The translations under genes were made by a program, and so were the position numbers. A DNA stretch of 64,000 nucleotides from Actinomycetospora lutea (GTDB lineage: Bacteria; Actinomycetota; Actinomycetes; Mycobacteriales; Pseudonocardiaceae): the NCBI RefSeq assembly GCF_028737205.1, contig NZ_JAQZAL010000016.1, forward strand, positions 62,001-126,000, given 5' to 3'. Position 1 is the first letter of the stretch. Every line of letters starts with the position of its first letter. This document shows positions 45,730 to 55,386 of this stretch, piece by piece. Under the pieces are notes generated by a model. It searched no databases and was not told the origin of the DNA. It saw only the letters and a list, made by a program, of their open reading frames with translations.

Positions 45730-47157
45730 CTAGGAGCGCTGCCCCGCCGCCGGCGCGCGGCGGGGCAGCCTCGCCGCGCCGATGACCGCGACGAGGCAGA
45801 AGCCGAGCGTCCACCAGAACGTGTCGGCGAACGCCAGGGCGATCCCCGGCTCGCCCAGCGGGGCGCGCGCCGCGAGCCGGCTCTGCAGGATCACGGCGAG
45901 CACCGCTGTGCCGACCGACCCGCCGAGCGTGTTGAGCAGGTTGAGCGCGCTCGCCGCCCGTGGCAGCTGGGCGTGCGGCATCGACGAGTACACGAGGCTC
46001 ATCACCGGCGCGCCGATCATGCCCAGCCCCAGGCCCCGCACGAGCATCGAGGCCACGATGAGCGGCTCGGGCGGCACGCTGCCCAGCTGCGTGAACAGCA
46101 CGGTGCCCAGGGCGATCAGCCCGATCCCGGTGAGCACCAGGGTGCGCGGCGCGACCCTGTCCACCGTGCGGTTGGTGACGACCGAGCCGAGCGCGGCGCC
46201 GACGCCCTGCGGGGCGAGAAGGAGGCCGGCCGCGAACGGGGTCAGCCCGCGCCCGATCTGGAAGTACAGCGGCAGCAGGAACATCGCGCCGTAGACCGAG
46301 GCGCCCAGCACGATCAGCGCGGCCGCCGCCGCCCCGAACGGCGGCCGGGTGAACAGCCGCAGGTCGATCAGCGGCACCCCGCGGGTGCGCAGCGCGTGCA
46401 CGGCGTAGAGCGCGAGCATCACCACGCCGACGAGGCCGACGAGCACCGGGGCGGAGGTCAGCGGCCGGCCGTTGCCGAGCTCGGTGAGCCCGAGGACGAG
46501 CACCGCGAGTCCCGGCGGGAGCAGCGCGGCCCCCAGCACGTCGAACGTCGTGCCCGCCGCGGCGGGCGGGTTGGGCGCCACGAACTTCCACGCCAGCAGG
46601 GCGGCGACGAGGCCGATCGGGAGGTTGACCCAGAAGAGCCAGGTCCAGTCGGCCACCGCGAGGATCGACCCGCCGATCACCGGCCCGAACACCGGCGAGA
46701 GCAGCGGGATGACGCCGACGATGCTGATGACGCGCCCGATGCGCTTCGGGCCGGCCGCCCGCGCGACCAGGGCCTGACCGACCGGCGGGAGCAGCCCGCC
46801 GCCGAGTCCCTGGATCACCCGGAACACGATCAGGCTCGCCGTCGACCAGGCCAGCGCGCACAGCAGGGACCCGGCGAGGAACAGGACCACCGCGCCGATC
46901 CAGGTCCGGCGCCCGCCGAACCGGTCGACGATCCAGCCGGACGAGGGCACGGCCAGGGTCACGGCCAGCAGGTACGCCGTCGTCACCCACTGGATCTCGG
47001 TGACCGACGCCCCGAACTCCCGGGCCAGGGTGTCGATGCCGACGTTCACGATCGTCGCGTCGAGCGTCGCCATGAACGTGCCGAGCACCAGCACGAACGC
47101 GGTGCGCAGCAGCGGGCCGTCGATCTCGGTCGGCGGCTCGGTGTCGGACGCGGTCAC
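45730..47157 (-). CDS. MFS transporter, DHA2 (EmrB/QacA) family, possible siderophore exporter
   Basis: The 475-aa product has about 14 transmembrane helices. Motifs include LGTFMATLDATIVNVGIDTL in helix 1, SSGWIVDRFGGRRTW (MFS motif A) and GPVIGGSILAVADWTWLFWV (motif C type). It is a proton-driven exporter. It shares an iron-box-like intergenic region with the siderophore-interacting protein, so export of the siderophore made here is a reasonable inference. GTG start at 47157. Confidence 0.85.
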   Translation of the reverse strand: MTASDTEPPTEIDGPLLRTAFVLVLGTFMATLDATIVNVGIDTLAREFGASVTEIQWVTTAYLLAVTLAVPSSGWIVDRFGGRRTWIGAVVLFLAGSLLCALAWSTASLIVFRVIQGLGGGLLPPVGQALVARAAGPKRIGRVISIVGVIPLLSPVFGPVIGGSILAVADWTWLFWVNLPIGLVAALLAWKFVAPNPPAAAGTTFDVLGAALLPPGLAVLVLGLTELGNGRPLTSAPVLVGLVGVVMLALYAVHALRTRGVPLIDLRLFTRPPFGAAAAALIVLGASVYGAMFLLPLYFQIGRGLTPFAAGLLLAPQGVGAALGSVVTNRTVDRVAPRTLVLTGIGLIALGTVLFTQLGSVPPEPLIVASMLVRGLGLGMIGAPVMSLVYSSMPHAQLPRAASALNLLNTLGGSVGTAVLAVILQSRLAARAPLGEPGIALAFADTFWWTLGFCLVAVIGAARLPRRAPAAGQRS

Positions 47158-47182
47158 GGGTCCTCCGGGTCTCGGGGCACTC

Positions 47183-47201
47183 TAAGGGTTGCCTAACAAC
47201 C
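47183..47201. promoter_or_regulatory. Iron-box-like inverted repeat (IdeR/DmdR type)
   Basis: TAAGGGTTGCCTAACAACC contains GGTTG-N5-CAACC and about 11 of 19 positions of the IdeR/DtxR consensus by eye. It lies between the divergent MFS and SIP genes. Confidence 0.5.
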
Positions 47202-47258
47202 GGGCGTCGGGCTGTGGCAGGGTCGGCGCTGATCGATCCGACCGAGGAGGAGCTGCCC

Positions 47259-48167
47259 ATGGACCGGGACCGACCCCGGGAGCGCGTCGCGGAGGCCCGG
47301 CGGGGCGAGGGGGGCGCCAAGGTGCCCTACCCGATCCGCATCCGCCGCCTCGAGGTCACCGGGACGCGCCGGGTCGGTCCGGCGATGCTGCGCCTGACCC
47401 TGGGCGGGCCCGAGCTCGCGGGCTTCGAGAGCCACAGCGTCGTCGACGAGCACGTGAAGCTGGTCTTCCCCGACCCCGACGGCGGGCTGCGGGTGCCCGA
47501 GCAGAACGGCCTCATGCTCTCCTGGCCGAAGCCGATGCCGCCGACCCGTGACTACACGGTGCGCCGCCACGACCCGGTCGCCGGCGAGCTCGACCTGGAC
47601 GTCGTGCTGCACCCCGGCGGGCTCGCCGCGGGGTGGGCGTCGCGCGTCGGGCCCGGCGAGCCGGTGTGGGTCGCCGGGCCGCCCGCGGGCCTGGCCGTGC
47701 CCGAGCACTACGACCGCTACCTGCTCGCCGGCGACACGACCGCGCTGCCGGCGATCGCGCGCTGGGTCGAGAACATGCCCCGGTCGGCGCGCGGGTGGGT
47801 GTTCGTCGAGGTCGCCGACGCCACCGAGGAGGTCGACCTCGGCGCGCCCGCGGGCGTCGCGGTGACCTGGCTGCACCGCGACGGGGTCGCGGCGGGGCGC
47901 AGCGACGTGCTGGCACGCGCGGTGTTCGCCGTCGCCGTGCCCCCCGGCGAGTCGGTGTACGTGTGGATCGCCGGCGAGGCCGGGTCGATCAAGCCGCTGC
48001 GGCGCTGGGTGCGCGACGACCTGCGCCTCGCGCGGTCCGACGTGTCGATCACCGGGTACTGGAAGCTCGGCCTGTCGATGTTCGACGAGGACCACAACCC
48101 CGGTGACGGGGAGGCTCACGGCCACGGGCACGGGCACGACGAGGAGCCCGCGGCCGTCCCGCACTGA
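47259..48167 (+). CDS. Siderophore-interacting protein (FAD-dependent ferric-siderophore reductase)
   Basis: The 302-aa product is of the SIP/ViuB family, which reduces Fe(III) from imported siderophores in the cytoplasm. The FAD motif RDYTVRRHDP is present, with HPGGLAAGWASRVGPGE and VWIAGEAGSIKPLRRWV. The C-terminus is His-rich (GHGHGHDEE), unusual, perhaps metal-binding. GAGGAGGAG precedes ATG 47259. The convergent NRPS gene ends 4 bp away. Confidence 0.92.
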   Translation: MDRDRPRERVAEARRGEGGAKVPYPIRIRRLEVTGTRRVGPAMLRLTLGGPELAGFESHSVVDEHVKLVFPDPDGGLRVPEQNGLMLSWPKPMPPTRDYTVRRHDPVAGELDLDVVLHPGGLAAGWASRVGPGEPVWVAGPPAGLAVPEHYDRYLLAGDTTALPAIARWVENMPRSARGWVFVEVADATEEVDLGAPAGVAVTWLHRDGVAAGRSDVLARAVFAVAVPPGESVYVWIAGEAGSIKPLRRWVRDDLRLARSDVSITGYWKLGLSMFDEDHNPGDGEAHGHGHGHDEEPAAVPH

Positions 48168-48171
48168 CCGC

Positions 48172-51100
48172 TCACGCCAGCGCCCGCGCGACGACCGGCC
48201 CGATCGCGGCCCAGCCCCGCGGCGCCACTATCGCCGCGTGGTCGCCCTCGACGTGGTGCGCGACGATGCGCTCGGCGCCGACCAGCTCCCGCCAGGCCGC
48301 GGCCAGCTGCGCGCCGTCCCCCTCGGCACCCTGCGCGGCCGCGAACAGGGTGAGGACCCCGTCGTACCGCGGCGCGTGCGAGGCGCTCCGGATCGCGACC
48401 GTCTGCTCGACCGCGGCCCGCACGGTCTCGACGAGCTCCGGCGCCTCCTGGGCGGCCCCGGGCGGCAGGGCCGCGCGCAGCTCCGCCTCGACGGCGTCGG
48501 CGTCCGGACCCCGACCGTCCGCGCGCTCGGCGGCCAGCGGGCCGGAGTCGATCAGCCCGGTGAACGCGACCTCCTCCCCCGCCGCGACGAGCTGCGCGGC
48601 GAGCGCGTGCACGACGTTGCCGCCGAACGAGTAGCCCAGCAGGTGGTACGGCCCCGCGGGCTGGATCCCGCGGATCGTGCCCAGGTACTCCGCCGCGAGC
48701 TCGTCGATCGTCGGGGCGGTGACCGCCGCCCCGTCCAGCGAGGGCAGCTGCAGCCCGATCACCGGGCGGTCGGCGGGCAGCTCGCGCACGAGCCCGGTGA
48801 ACACCGTCGCGAACCCGCCGGCGGGGTGCACGCAGAACAGCGGGGCGGCGGTGCCCGCGCGGCGCAGCGGCAGCACGTGGGAGCGCGGGAGGTCCAGCGC
48901 GGCGGGACGGTCGTCGCCCGGCGGGCCGACCGTCGCGCGCGCCGCGATCCCGGCGACGGTGCCGCCCTCGAGCACGTCGCGCACCGACAGCTCGACTCCG
49001 CGGCGCCGGGCCCGCGAGACCAGGGCGAGCGAGACGATGCTGTCGCCGCCGACGTCGACGAACTCGTCGTCGAGCTCGACGGCGTCGTTCTCCAGCACCT
49101 CGCGCAGCACGCCCAGCAGCACCGACTCGGCGGGCGTGCTCGGCGCCCGCGACGGCGTCGCGCCGTGCTCGGGGGCCGGCAGCGCGCCGCGGTCGAGCTT
49201 CCCGCTCGGCCCCAGCGGCAGGCGGTCGAGCGCCACGAGCGCGGTGGGCACCATCGCGGTCGGCAGCACGGCCGCGAGGTCCGCGCGCAGCGCCGCGGGG
49301 TCGATCTGCGCCCCGTCGACGGGGACGACATAGCCGACGAGGCGGTCGTCGCGAATGTCGACGACCCCCGCGCGCACGGCGGGATGGCGGGCCAGGGCGG
49401 CCTCGATCTCGGCGGGCTCGATGCGCACGCCGCGGACCTTCACCTGGTCGTCGGTGCGACCCAGGTAGACGAGCTGGCCGTCGGCGCGCCGGCGCACGCG
49501 GTCGCCGGTGCGGTACATCCGCTCGCCGGGCGGGCCGAAGGGGTCGGCGACGAAGGCGCCGGCGGTCTGGCCGGGCAGGCCGAGGTAGCCGCGCGCCAGG
49601 CCGGGCCCGGCGAGGTAGAGCTCGCCGACCATGTCGATGCCGACCGGCCGCAGCCCGCTGCCGAGCACGTAGGCGCGCACGTCCGGATCGGGCCGCCCGA
49701 TCGGCAGCGTGCCCTCGTCGGTGTCCAGGGCCGGCTCGGCGGGGTCGTAGCGCCAGGTCACCGCGTTGATCGTGACCTCGGTCGGGCCGTAGGCGTTGAA
49801 CAGCGCCCGCCGCCCGTCGCCCCAGCGACGCGCCAGCGCGGGGTCGAGCCGCTCGGCGCCGACGACCATGAAGACGTCCGGGTCGACCTGCGCGTCGGCG
49901 GGCATCGCGGCGAGGAACGACGGGAGCAGGTTGAGGCCGGTCACCCGGTGCTCGGCGGCGTAGTCGAGCAGTTCGGGACCGGGCAGCCGCACCTCCTCGG
50001 GCGCGATGACCGACGTCCCGCCCGAGAGCAGGGGCAGCATCATCTGCCAGACCGCGACGTCGAAGCCGGTCGACGCGAAGTGCAGGTAGCGCTCCTCCCC
50101 GACGCCGACGACGTCCTCCTGCAGCGCGACCAGGCCCGGGAAGCCGCTGTGGCTCACCGCGACGCCCTTCGGCCGGCCCGTGGTGCCCGAGGTGTAGATG
50201 ACGTAGGCCAGCGCGTCCGCGGTCAGGCCGCGGCGGGCGTCGACGGGGTCCGTGTCCTCGTGGGGGCCCGGCCCCTCGAGCAGCTCCGGGTCGTCGAGGC
50301 GCAGCACGGGGACGTCGTCGGCGACGGGCAGCCCGGCGTGCACGGCGGCGGTGGTCACGGCCGCGACGGCGTGCGCGTCGCCGACCATGTACTCGAGGCG
50401 CTCGCGGGGGTGGTCGGGGTCCATCGGCACGTAGACCGCGCCGGCCTTGAAGATCCCGAACACGGCCACGACCATCTCCACGTCGCGGCGCAGCAGCACC
50501 GCGACGGGCTGCTCGGGCCGCACGCCGCGGGCGAGCAGGGCGTGCGCGAGACGGTCGGCGCGCCGGTCGAGCTCGGCGTAGGTCAGCACACGGTCGCGGC
50601 ACTCCACCGCGGCCTGGTCGGGCCGGCGGCGGACCTGGGCGGCGAACTCCTCGAGGCAGCCGGCGCGCACGCGGTGGCGCGCGACGTGCTCGGTCCCGGC
50701 CGCCAGCACCGCGGCCTCCTGCTCCGGCTCGAGCAGGCGCAGCCGCGACACCGCCCGGTCGGGGTGGTCGACCATGTCGCGCAGCAGGGTGCGCAGCCGC
50801 TCGCCGATGTCGCGCACGGCGGCGTCGTCGAACGCCGAGGGCTGGTAGCCGAAGCGCAGGACGATGCGCTGCTCGGGCAGCACCACGATGTTCAGCGGGT
50901 AGTGGGTGCCGTCGTCGGTGTCCACGCCGTCCAGCTGCACGCCCGGCGCCAGCGTGACGCCGGTGCGCGCCGACATCGGCAGGTTCTCGGTGACGACCAG
51001 GGTGTCGAACAGGTCGCCCACCCCGACCGCCCGCTGCACCTCGGCGAGCCCGGCGTGGTGGTGGTCGGTCATGGCGACCGACTGCTCGTGCATGGCCGCG

Positions 51101-54100
51101 AGCACCTGCTCGGCGGTGTCGCGGTCGCGGTGGGTCAGGCGCACGACGACGGTGTTGCCGAGCTGGCCGATCATCGTCTCGATGCCGTCGACCTGCCCGG
51201 AGCGCCCCGAGACCGGGGTACCGAACAGCACGTCGTGGCGGCCGGTGAGCCGCGCGAGCAGCAGGCCCCAGGCGGTCTGCACGACCGTGGCCAGCGTGAT
51301 CCCGCGCGCCCGGGCGAAGGCCCGCACGTCGTCGCTGAGCGCGCCGTCGAGCTCGAGCTGCCGGCGCGCGGGCCGCTCCAGGCCCGCGTTCCTCGCGGCG
51401 GGCGCGAGCCGTGTGCCCTCGTCGATGCCGGCCAGCTGCCGGCGCCACGCCGCGAGCGACGCGGCGCGGTCCTGGCGGGCGAGCCAGCGCAGGTAGTCGG
51501 TGACCGGGGCCGGGACGGGCGCCGGGGTGCCGCCACCGAGCTCGTCGTAGATCGCGAACAGCGTCCGGCACACCAGCGGCATCGACCAGCCGTCGAGCAG
51601 CGCGTGGTGGTTGGTGATCACGAGCCGGTGGTCCGCGGCGCCGAGCGTGAGCAGGACGAAGCGGATCAGCGGCGGGCGGGCCGGGTGCCAGGGGCGGTCC
51701 ATCTCGGCGCGCGCCGCGGCGGCGACGGCCTGCTCGGCGTCGTCGCGGCCGGCCACGTCGACGTGTGCCCAGCCGAGCTCCACCTCCTCGGGCACGACCT
51801 GCACGACCTCGCCGGTGGCGGCGGTGGTCAGGGCGCTGCGCAGGGCGGGGCTGCGGCGCAGGAGCTCGGCGGCGGCGGCCTCGAGGCGCGCCGGGTCGAT
51901 CTCACCGGTGAGGTGGTGCACGCCCTGCACGAGGTAGACCTCGGCGTCGGTGTCCTGCCGGGCGAGGCTGTGCACGGTGAGCCCGGCCTGCAGCGCCGTC
52001 GCCGGGAGGGCCTCGCGGATCGGGCCGTCGAAGTCGACGGCGGCCGGGTCGACGGTGACGTCCGGGAGCGCCTCGTGCTCCGTGCTGCGCCGCGCCAGCG
52101 TCGCCAGCGACGCCAGGTCCGGCGCCGCGAGCAGCTCGCGCGGGCGCAGCTCGAGCCCGTGCGCGCGCAGCCGCGAGCACACGGCGATCGCGGTGATGCT
52201 GTCGCCGCCGAGCCCCACGAAGTCGTCCTCCACCGCGACCCGCTCGAGGTCCAGGACGTCGGCGAGGACGCTGGCGAGCGCCTTCTCCGACGGGGTCTCC
52301 GCAGCGCGGCCGGAGCGGGCGCCGGCCGACGCCGGGAGCGCGCGGCGGTCGAGCTTCCCGCTGGTCGTGGTGGGCAGCTCGTCGAGCACCACCACCGCGG
52401 AGGGCACCATGTGCTCGGGCACCCGGGCGGCGAGGGCGCGCCGGACCCCGTCGGGCGTCACGGAGCCCACCTCGGGGCCGACCACGTAGCCGACCAGCTG
52501 CGGGCGGCCGGTGTCGGTGCGGACCAGGGCGGCCGCCGCGCGCACCCCGGGCAGGTCGGCGAGCTGCCCCTCGACCTCGCCGATCTCGATGCGATAGCCG
52601 CGGATCTTGACCTGGCCGTCGCCGCGGCCGAGGTAGTCGAGCCCGCGGCCCGGGACCCAGCGGGCGAGGTCGCCCGTGCGGTACATGCGCTCGCCGGGCG
52701 CGCCGTAGGGGTCGGCGAGGAACCGCTCGGCGGTCGTGCCCGGGTGGCCCAGGTAGCCCCGCGCCAGGTGCGGGCCGGCGAGGTAGAGCTCGCCGACCGC
52801 GCCGTGCGGCACGGGCTGGAGGGCGACGTCGAGCAGGTACACCCGCGTGCCGGGCAGCCCGGTCCCGATGGTCGGGACGCCGGGCGTGAGCGGGGCGGCG
52901 GTGGCGTCGACGGAGGCCTCGGTCGGCCCGTAGACGTTGCGCGCGGGCACGCCGGCGTCGACGACGCGCGCCCACAGCGCGGGCGGGGTGGCCTCGCCGC
53001 CGAGGATCAGCAGCGCCGGCGGGTGCGCGCCGGTGAGCAGGCCCGAGTCGATCAGCTGCGTCGCCATCGAGGGCGTCGTGTCCACGACGTCGATCCCGTC
53101 GGCGCCGAAGGTCGCGAGCAGCTCCTCGGCGTCCCTGGTGAGGTCGGCGTCGTAGAGGTGCAGCTCGTGGCCGTGGAGCAGCCAGAGCAGCTGGTCGATC
53201 GAGGCGTCGAAGGCGAACGAGTAGGTGTGCGCGACGCGCAGGACACCGCGGCCGGCCAGCTCGGGCGCCGTCGCCGGGTGGTGCGCCAGCAGCCCGGACA
53301 GGCCCCCGGCGCGCACGAGCACGCCCTTGGGCCGGCCGGTCGAGCCGGAGGTGTAGATGACGTAGGCGAGCCGCTCGGGGGCGAGCGAGCGGTCGGCGGG
53401 CGGCGTCGCGGGGTGGGCGTCCGCCTCGGCGCGCAGCGCGTCGACGTCGACGGCCGCCTCGAGGGCCGATCCCGTGGCGACGACCAGCGCGGGCCGCGCG
53501 TCGGCGATCAGCTCGCGCAACCGCGCGGTGGGGTGCGCGAGGTCCAGCGGCAGGTAGGCGGCGCCGGCGTCGAGCGCCGCGAGGAGGGTGACGACGAGGT
53601 CGACCGAGCGCGGCAGGGCGACGGCCACCACGTCGTCGGTGCCGATCCCGCGCGCCCGCAGGGCCCGCGCGGTGCGGTGCACCCGGGCCGCCAGCTCGGC
53701 GGCGGTGAGCCGCTCGGCGCCGCAGACCAGGGCGGTGCGGTCCCCCCGCTCGGCGAGGCGGTCGATCGCCGTCGTCACGTCGTCGGGCGCCCCCGCCGCC
53801 GGGCCGGTCCAGTCCGCCAGCAGCTGCGCGCGCTCGTCGGCGCTGGTCAGCGCGACCGCGCCGACCGCCGGCGCCGCGGGCGCGGTCAGCGCGTCGACCA
53901 CCCGCAGCAGCGAGTGCGCGCGCCACTCGACGCCGCGCTGGTCGGTGAGGCGGTCGTCGACCTCGAAGCCGAGGCGCAGCCCGCCGTCGGCGGTGGGCGT
54001 CGCGGTGAGCTCGTAGTCCTGGGGCGGGCCGCCGGCGACGTTGCGCATGACGCCGGTGGAGCCCGCGAAGTCGATCGTGTAGTCGAAGGCCTTGAGGTTG

Positions 54101-55176
54101 ATCCCGCCCAGCAGCATCCCGCCGAGCCCGGGAACGCCCAGCTCGCGGGGCAGGTCGGCGCCCCGGAAGCGCTGGTGGGAGCGCATCTCCTTCATCCGCT
54201 CGGCCACCCGCGCGCTCAGCGCGTCGAGCCCGTCGTCGCCGCGCACCTCCACGCGCAGCGGCAGCAGGTTGACCGCCATCGCCGGCGTGCGCAGGGCGGC
54301 CTTGCCGACGCGGCACATCAGGGGCATGCCGATCACCACGTCGGACTCGCCGTGCGCCCGGTGCAGGAAGGCGGCGAAGCAGGCGATGAGGACGTCCGCC
54401 CAGGTCGTCGCCGAGCGCTCGCCCGCCGCCTTGAGTCGCGCGACGGTCGCGGGCGGGACGACGACGGACGCCGCCACCGTGGCCTGCGGGGCACCGGACG
54501 CGGTGCGCGCGGCGCCGGTGGGCTCGGGCAGCGGGGTGAGGCGGTCGCGCCAGTAGGCCCGGTCGCGCTCGAAGCGCTCGCCCGCGCGGTACTCCTGGTC
54601 GGCCGTGACGAGGTCGGCGATCGCCCCGAACCCGGGCGCGGGCGGCTCGGTGCCGCGGACCAGCGCGGTGTAGTGGGCGGCGGCCCGCCGGGCCATCATC
54701 GCGGCGGAGTAGCCGTCGATGATCACGTGGTGGTAGAGCTGCACCCACCAGACCGCACGGTCGGAGAGACGCAGCAGCGTCTGGCTGTCCAGGCGGCGGT
54801 CGACCAGGCCCCGGCAGGCCTCGGCGGCCCGCGTGCGGATGGCGGCCACCGCGGCGTGCGCGGCCGCGACGGGGTCGGCCTCCGCGCGCAGGTCGACGAC
54901 CTCGGGTGGCGCCGGCGGCTCGTCGGTCAGCGTCTGGCGCGGCCCGTCCGGGGTGTCGTGGAAGCGCAGGTGCAGGGTCTCGGCCTCGTCGGCGGTGCGC
55001 CGCACCGACTCGGCGAGCGCGCCCACGTCGAGCGTCCGCTCGCCGTCGATCTCGACCACGTCGCCGACGAGGTAGTGCGGCGAGTCCGGCTCCAGCCACT
55101 GCGCGTTCCAGATGCCGAGCTGCGCGCCGGTCAGCTCCAGCAGCTCGGTCCGTGGGGCCTGAACAGCGGTGCTCAA
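48172..55176 (-). CDS. Dimodular non-ribosomal peptide synthetase, C-A-T-C-A-T-TE
   Basis: The 2334-aa enzyme has the same domain order as DhbF. C1: YHHVIIDGYS (about residue 149). A1: YVIYTSGSTGRPKG (608). T1: LGGDSITA (990). C2: NHHALLDGWS (1192). A2: YVIYTSGTTGRPKG (1662). T2: VGGDSIVS (2045). TE: GYSFGGN (2179). C1 at the N-terminus fits capture of an aryl group (2,3-DHB) from a separate carrier protein. No epimerisation or cyclisation domain is seen. The start is TTG 55176, supported by GGGAGGA 4 nt upstream. An iron-box palindrome lies 18 bp further upstream. Confidence 0.95.
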   Translation of the reverse strand: MSTAVQAPRTELLELTGAQLGIWNAQWLEPDSPHYLVGDVVEIDGERTLDVGALAESVRRTADEAETLHLRFHDTPDGPRQTLTDEPPAPPEVVDLRAEADPVAAAHAAVAAIRTRAAEACRGLVDRRLDSQTLLRLSDRAVWWVQLYHHVIIDGYSAAMMARRAAAHYTALVRGTEPPAPGFGAIADLVTADQEYRAGERFERDRAYWRDRLTPLPEPTGAARTASGAPQATVAASVVVPPATVARLKAAGERSATTWADVLIACFAAFLHRAHGESDVVIGMPLMCRVGKAALRTPAMAVNLLPLRVEVRGDDGLDALSARVAERMKEMRSHQRFRGADLPRELGVPGLGGMLLGGINLKAFDYTIDFAGSTGVMRNVAGGPPQDYELTATPTADGGLRLGFEVDDRLTDQRGVEWRAHSLLRVVDALTAPAAPAVGAVALTSADERAQLLADWTGPAAGAPDDVTTAIDRLAERGDRTALVCGAERLTAAELAARVHRTARALRARGIGTDDVVAVALPRSVDLVVTLLAALDAGAAYLPLDLAHPTARLRELIADARPALVVATGSALEAAVDVDALRAEADAHPATPPADRSLAPERLAYVIYTSGSTGRPKGVLVRAGGLSGLLAHHPATAPELAGRGVLRVAHTYSFAFDASIDQLLWLLHGHELHLYDADLTRDAEELLATFGADGIDVVDTTPSMATQLIDSGLLTGAHPPALLILGGEATPPALWARVVDAGVPARNVYGPTEASVDATAAPLTPGVPTIGTGLPGTRVYLLDVALQPVPHGAVGELYLAGPHLARGYLGHPGTTAERFLADPYGAPGERMYRTGDLARWVPGRGLDYLGRGDGQVKIRGYRIEIGEVEGQLADLPGVRAAAALVRTDTGRPQLVGYVVGPEVGSVTPDGVRRALAARVPEHMVPSAVVVLDELPTTTSGKLDRRALPASAGARSGRAAETPSEKALASVLADVLDLERVAVEDDFVGLGGDSITAIAVCSRLRAHGLELRPRELLAAPDLASLATLARRSTEHEALPDVTVDPAAVDFDGPIREALPATALQAGLTVHSLARQDTDAEVYLVQGVHHLTGEIDPARLEAAAAELLRRSPALRSALTTAATGEVVQVVPEEVELGWAHVDVAGRDDAEQAVAAAARAEMDRPWHPARPPLIRFVLLTLGAADHRLVITNHHALLDGWSMPLVCRTLFAIYDELGGGTPAPVPAPVTDYLRWLARQDRAASLAAWRRQLAGIDEGTRLAPAARNAGLERPARRQLELDGALSDDVRAFARARGITLATVVQTAWGLLLARLTGRHDVLFGTPVSGRSGQVDGIETMIGQLGNTVVVRLTHRDRDTAEQVLAAMHEQSVAMTDHHHAGLAEVQRAVGVGDLFDTLVVTENLPMSARTGVTLAPGVQLDGVDTDDGTHYPLNIVVLPEQRIVLRFGYQPSAFDDAAVRDIGERLRTLLRDMVDHPDRAVSRLRLLEPEQEAAVLAAGTEHVARHRVRAGCLEEFAAQVRRRPDQAAVECRDRVLTYAELDRRADRLAHALLARGVRPEQPVAVLLRRDVEMVVAVFGIFKAGAVYVPMDPDHPRERLEYMVGDAHAVAAVTTAAVHAGLPVADDVPVLRLDDPELLEGPGPHEDTDPVDARRGLTADALAYVIYTSGTTGRPKGVAVSHSGFPGLVALQEDVVGVGEERYLHFASTGFDVAVWQMMLPLLSGGTSVIAPEEVRLPGPELLDYAAEHRVTGLNLLPSFLAAMPADAQVDPDVFMVVGAERLDPALARRWGDGRRALFNAYGPTEVTINAVTWRYDPAEPALDTDEGTLPIGRPDPDVRAYVLGSGLRPVGIDMVGELYLAGPGLARGYLGLPGQTAGAFVADPFGPPGERMYRTGDRVRRRADGQLVYLGRTDDQVKVRGVRIEPAEIEAALARHPAVRAGVVDIRDDRLVGYVVPVDGAQIDPAALRADLAAVLPTAMVPTALVALDRLPLGPSGKLDRGALPAPEHGATPSRAPSTPAESVLLGVLREVLENDAVELDDEFVDVGGDSIVSLALVSRARRRGVELSVRDVLEGGTVAGIAARATVGPPGDDRPAALDLPRSHVLPLRRAGTAAPLFCVHPAGGFATVFTGLVRELPADRPVIGLQLPSLDGAAVTAPTIDELAAEYLGTIRGIQPAGPYHLLGYSFGGNVVHALAAQLVAAGEEVAFTGLIDSGPLAAERADGRGPDADAVEAELRAALPPGAAQEAPELVETVRAAVEQTVAIRSASHAPRYDGVLTLFAAAQGAEGDGAQLAAAWRELVGAERIVAHHVEGDHAAIVAPRGWAAIGPVVARALA

Positions 55177-55193
55177 CGCGTCCTCCCGGGATG

Positions 55194-55209
55194 GTTAGGC
55201 ATGCCTAAC
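55194..55209. promoter_or_regulatory. Iron-box palindrome upstream of the NRPS gene
   Basis: GTTAGGCATGCCTAAC is a perfect 16-bp palindrome similar to DtxR/IdeR/DmdR sites (TTAGG...CCTAA). It lies 18 bp from the NRPS start and in the shared region with the substrate-binding protein gene. Confidence 0.75.
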
Positions 55210-55313
55210 TCACCATTCCGGGCACGCCCCACGCAAGCGCGTCCGTCCGTTGTCCGGGTCACTCCGGGTGTCGACCTCGCCACGCCGGGCGATCTCCCGG
55301 CTGGTGCGGTGAT

Positions 55314-55331
55314 GCAAGCCTGTCCTAACCT
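55314..55331. promoter_or_regulatory. Iron-box-like half site and -10 of the uptake operon
   Basis: GCAAGCCTGTCCTAACCT reads AGGTTAGGACAGGCTTGC on the other strand, with a good TTAGG half and a weaker second half. It ends in TAACCT (55326-55331), a likely -10 box for the operon starting at 55387. Confidence 0.5.
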
Positions 55332-55386
55332 CCGGGCCGACACGCCACGCACCCGACCCTCGTCGGGTGGACGAGAGGGAGGACCC

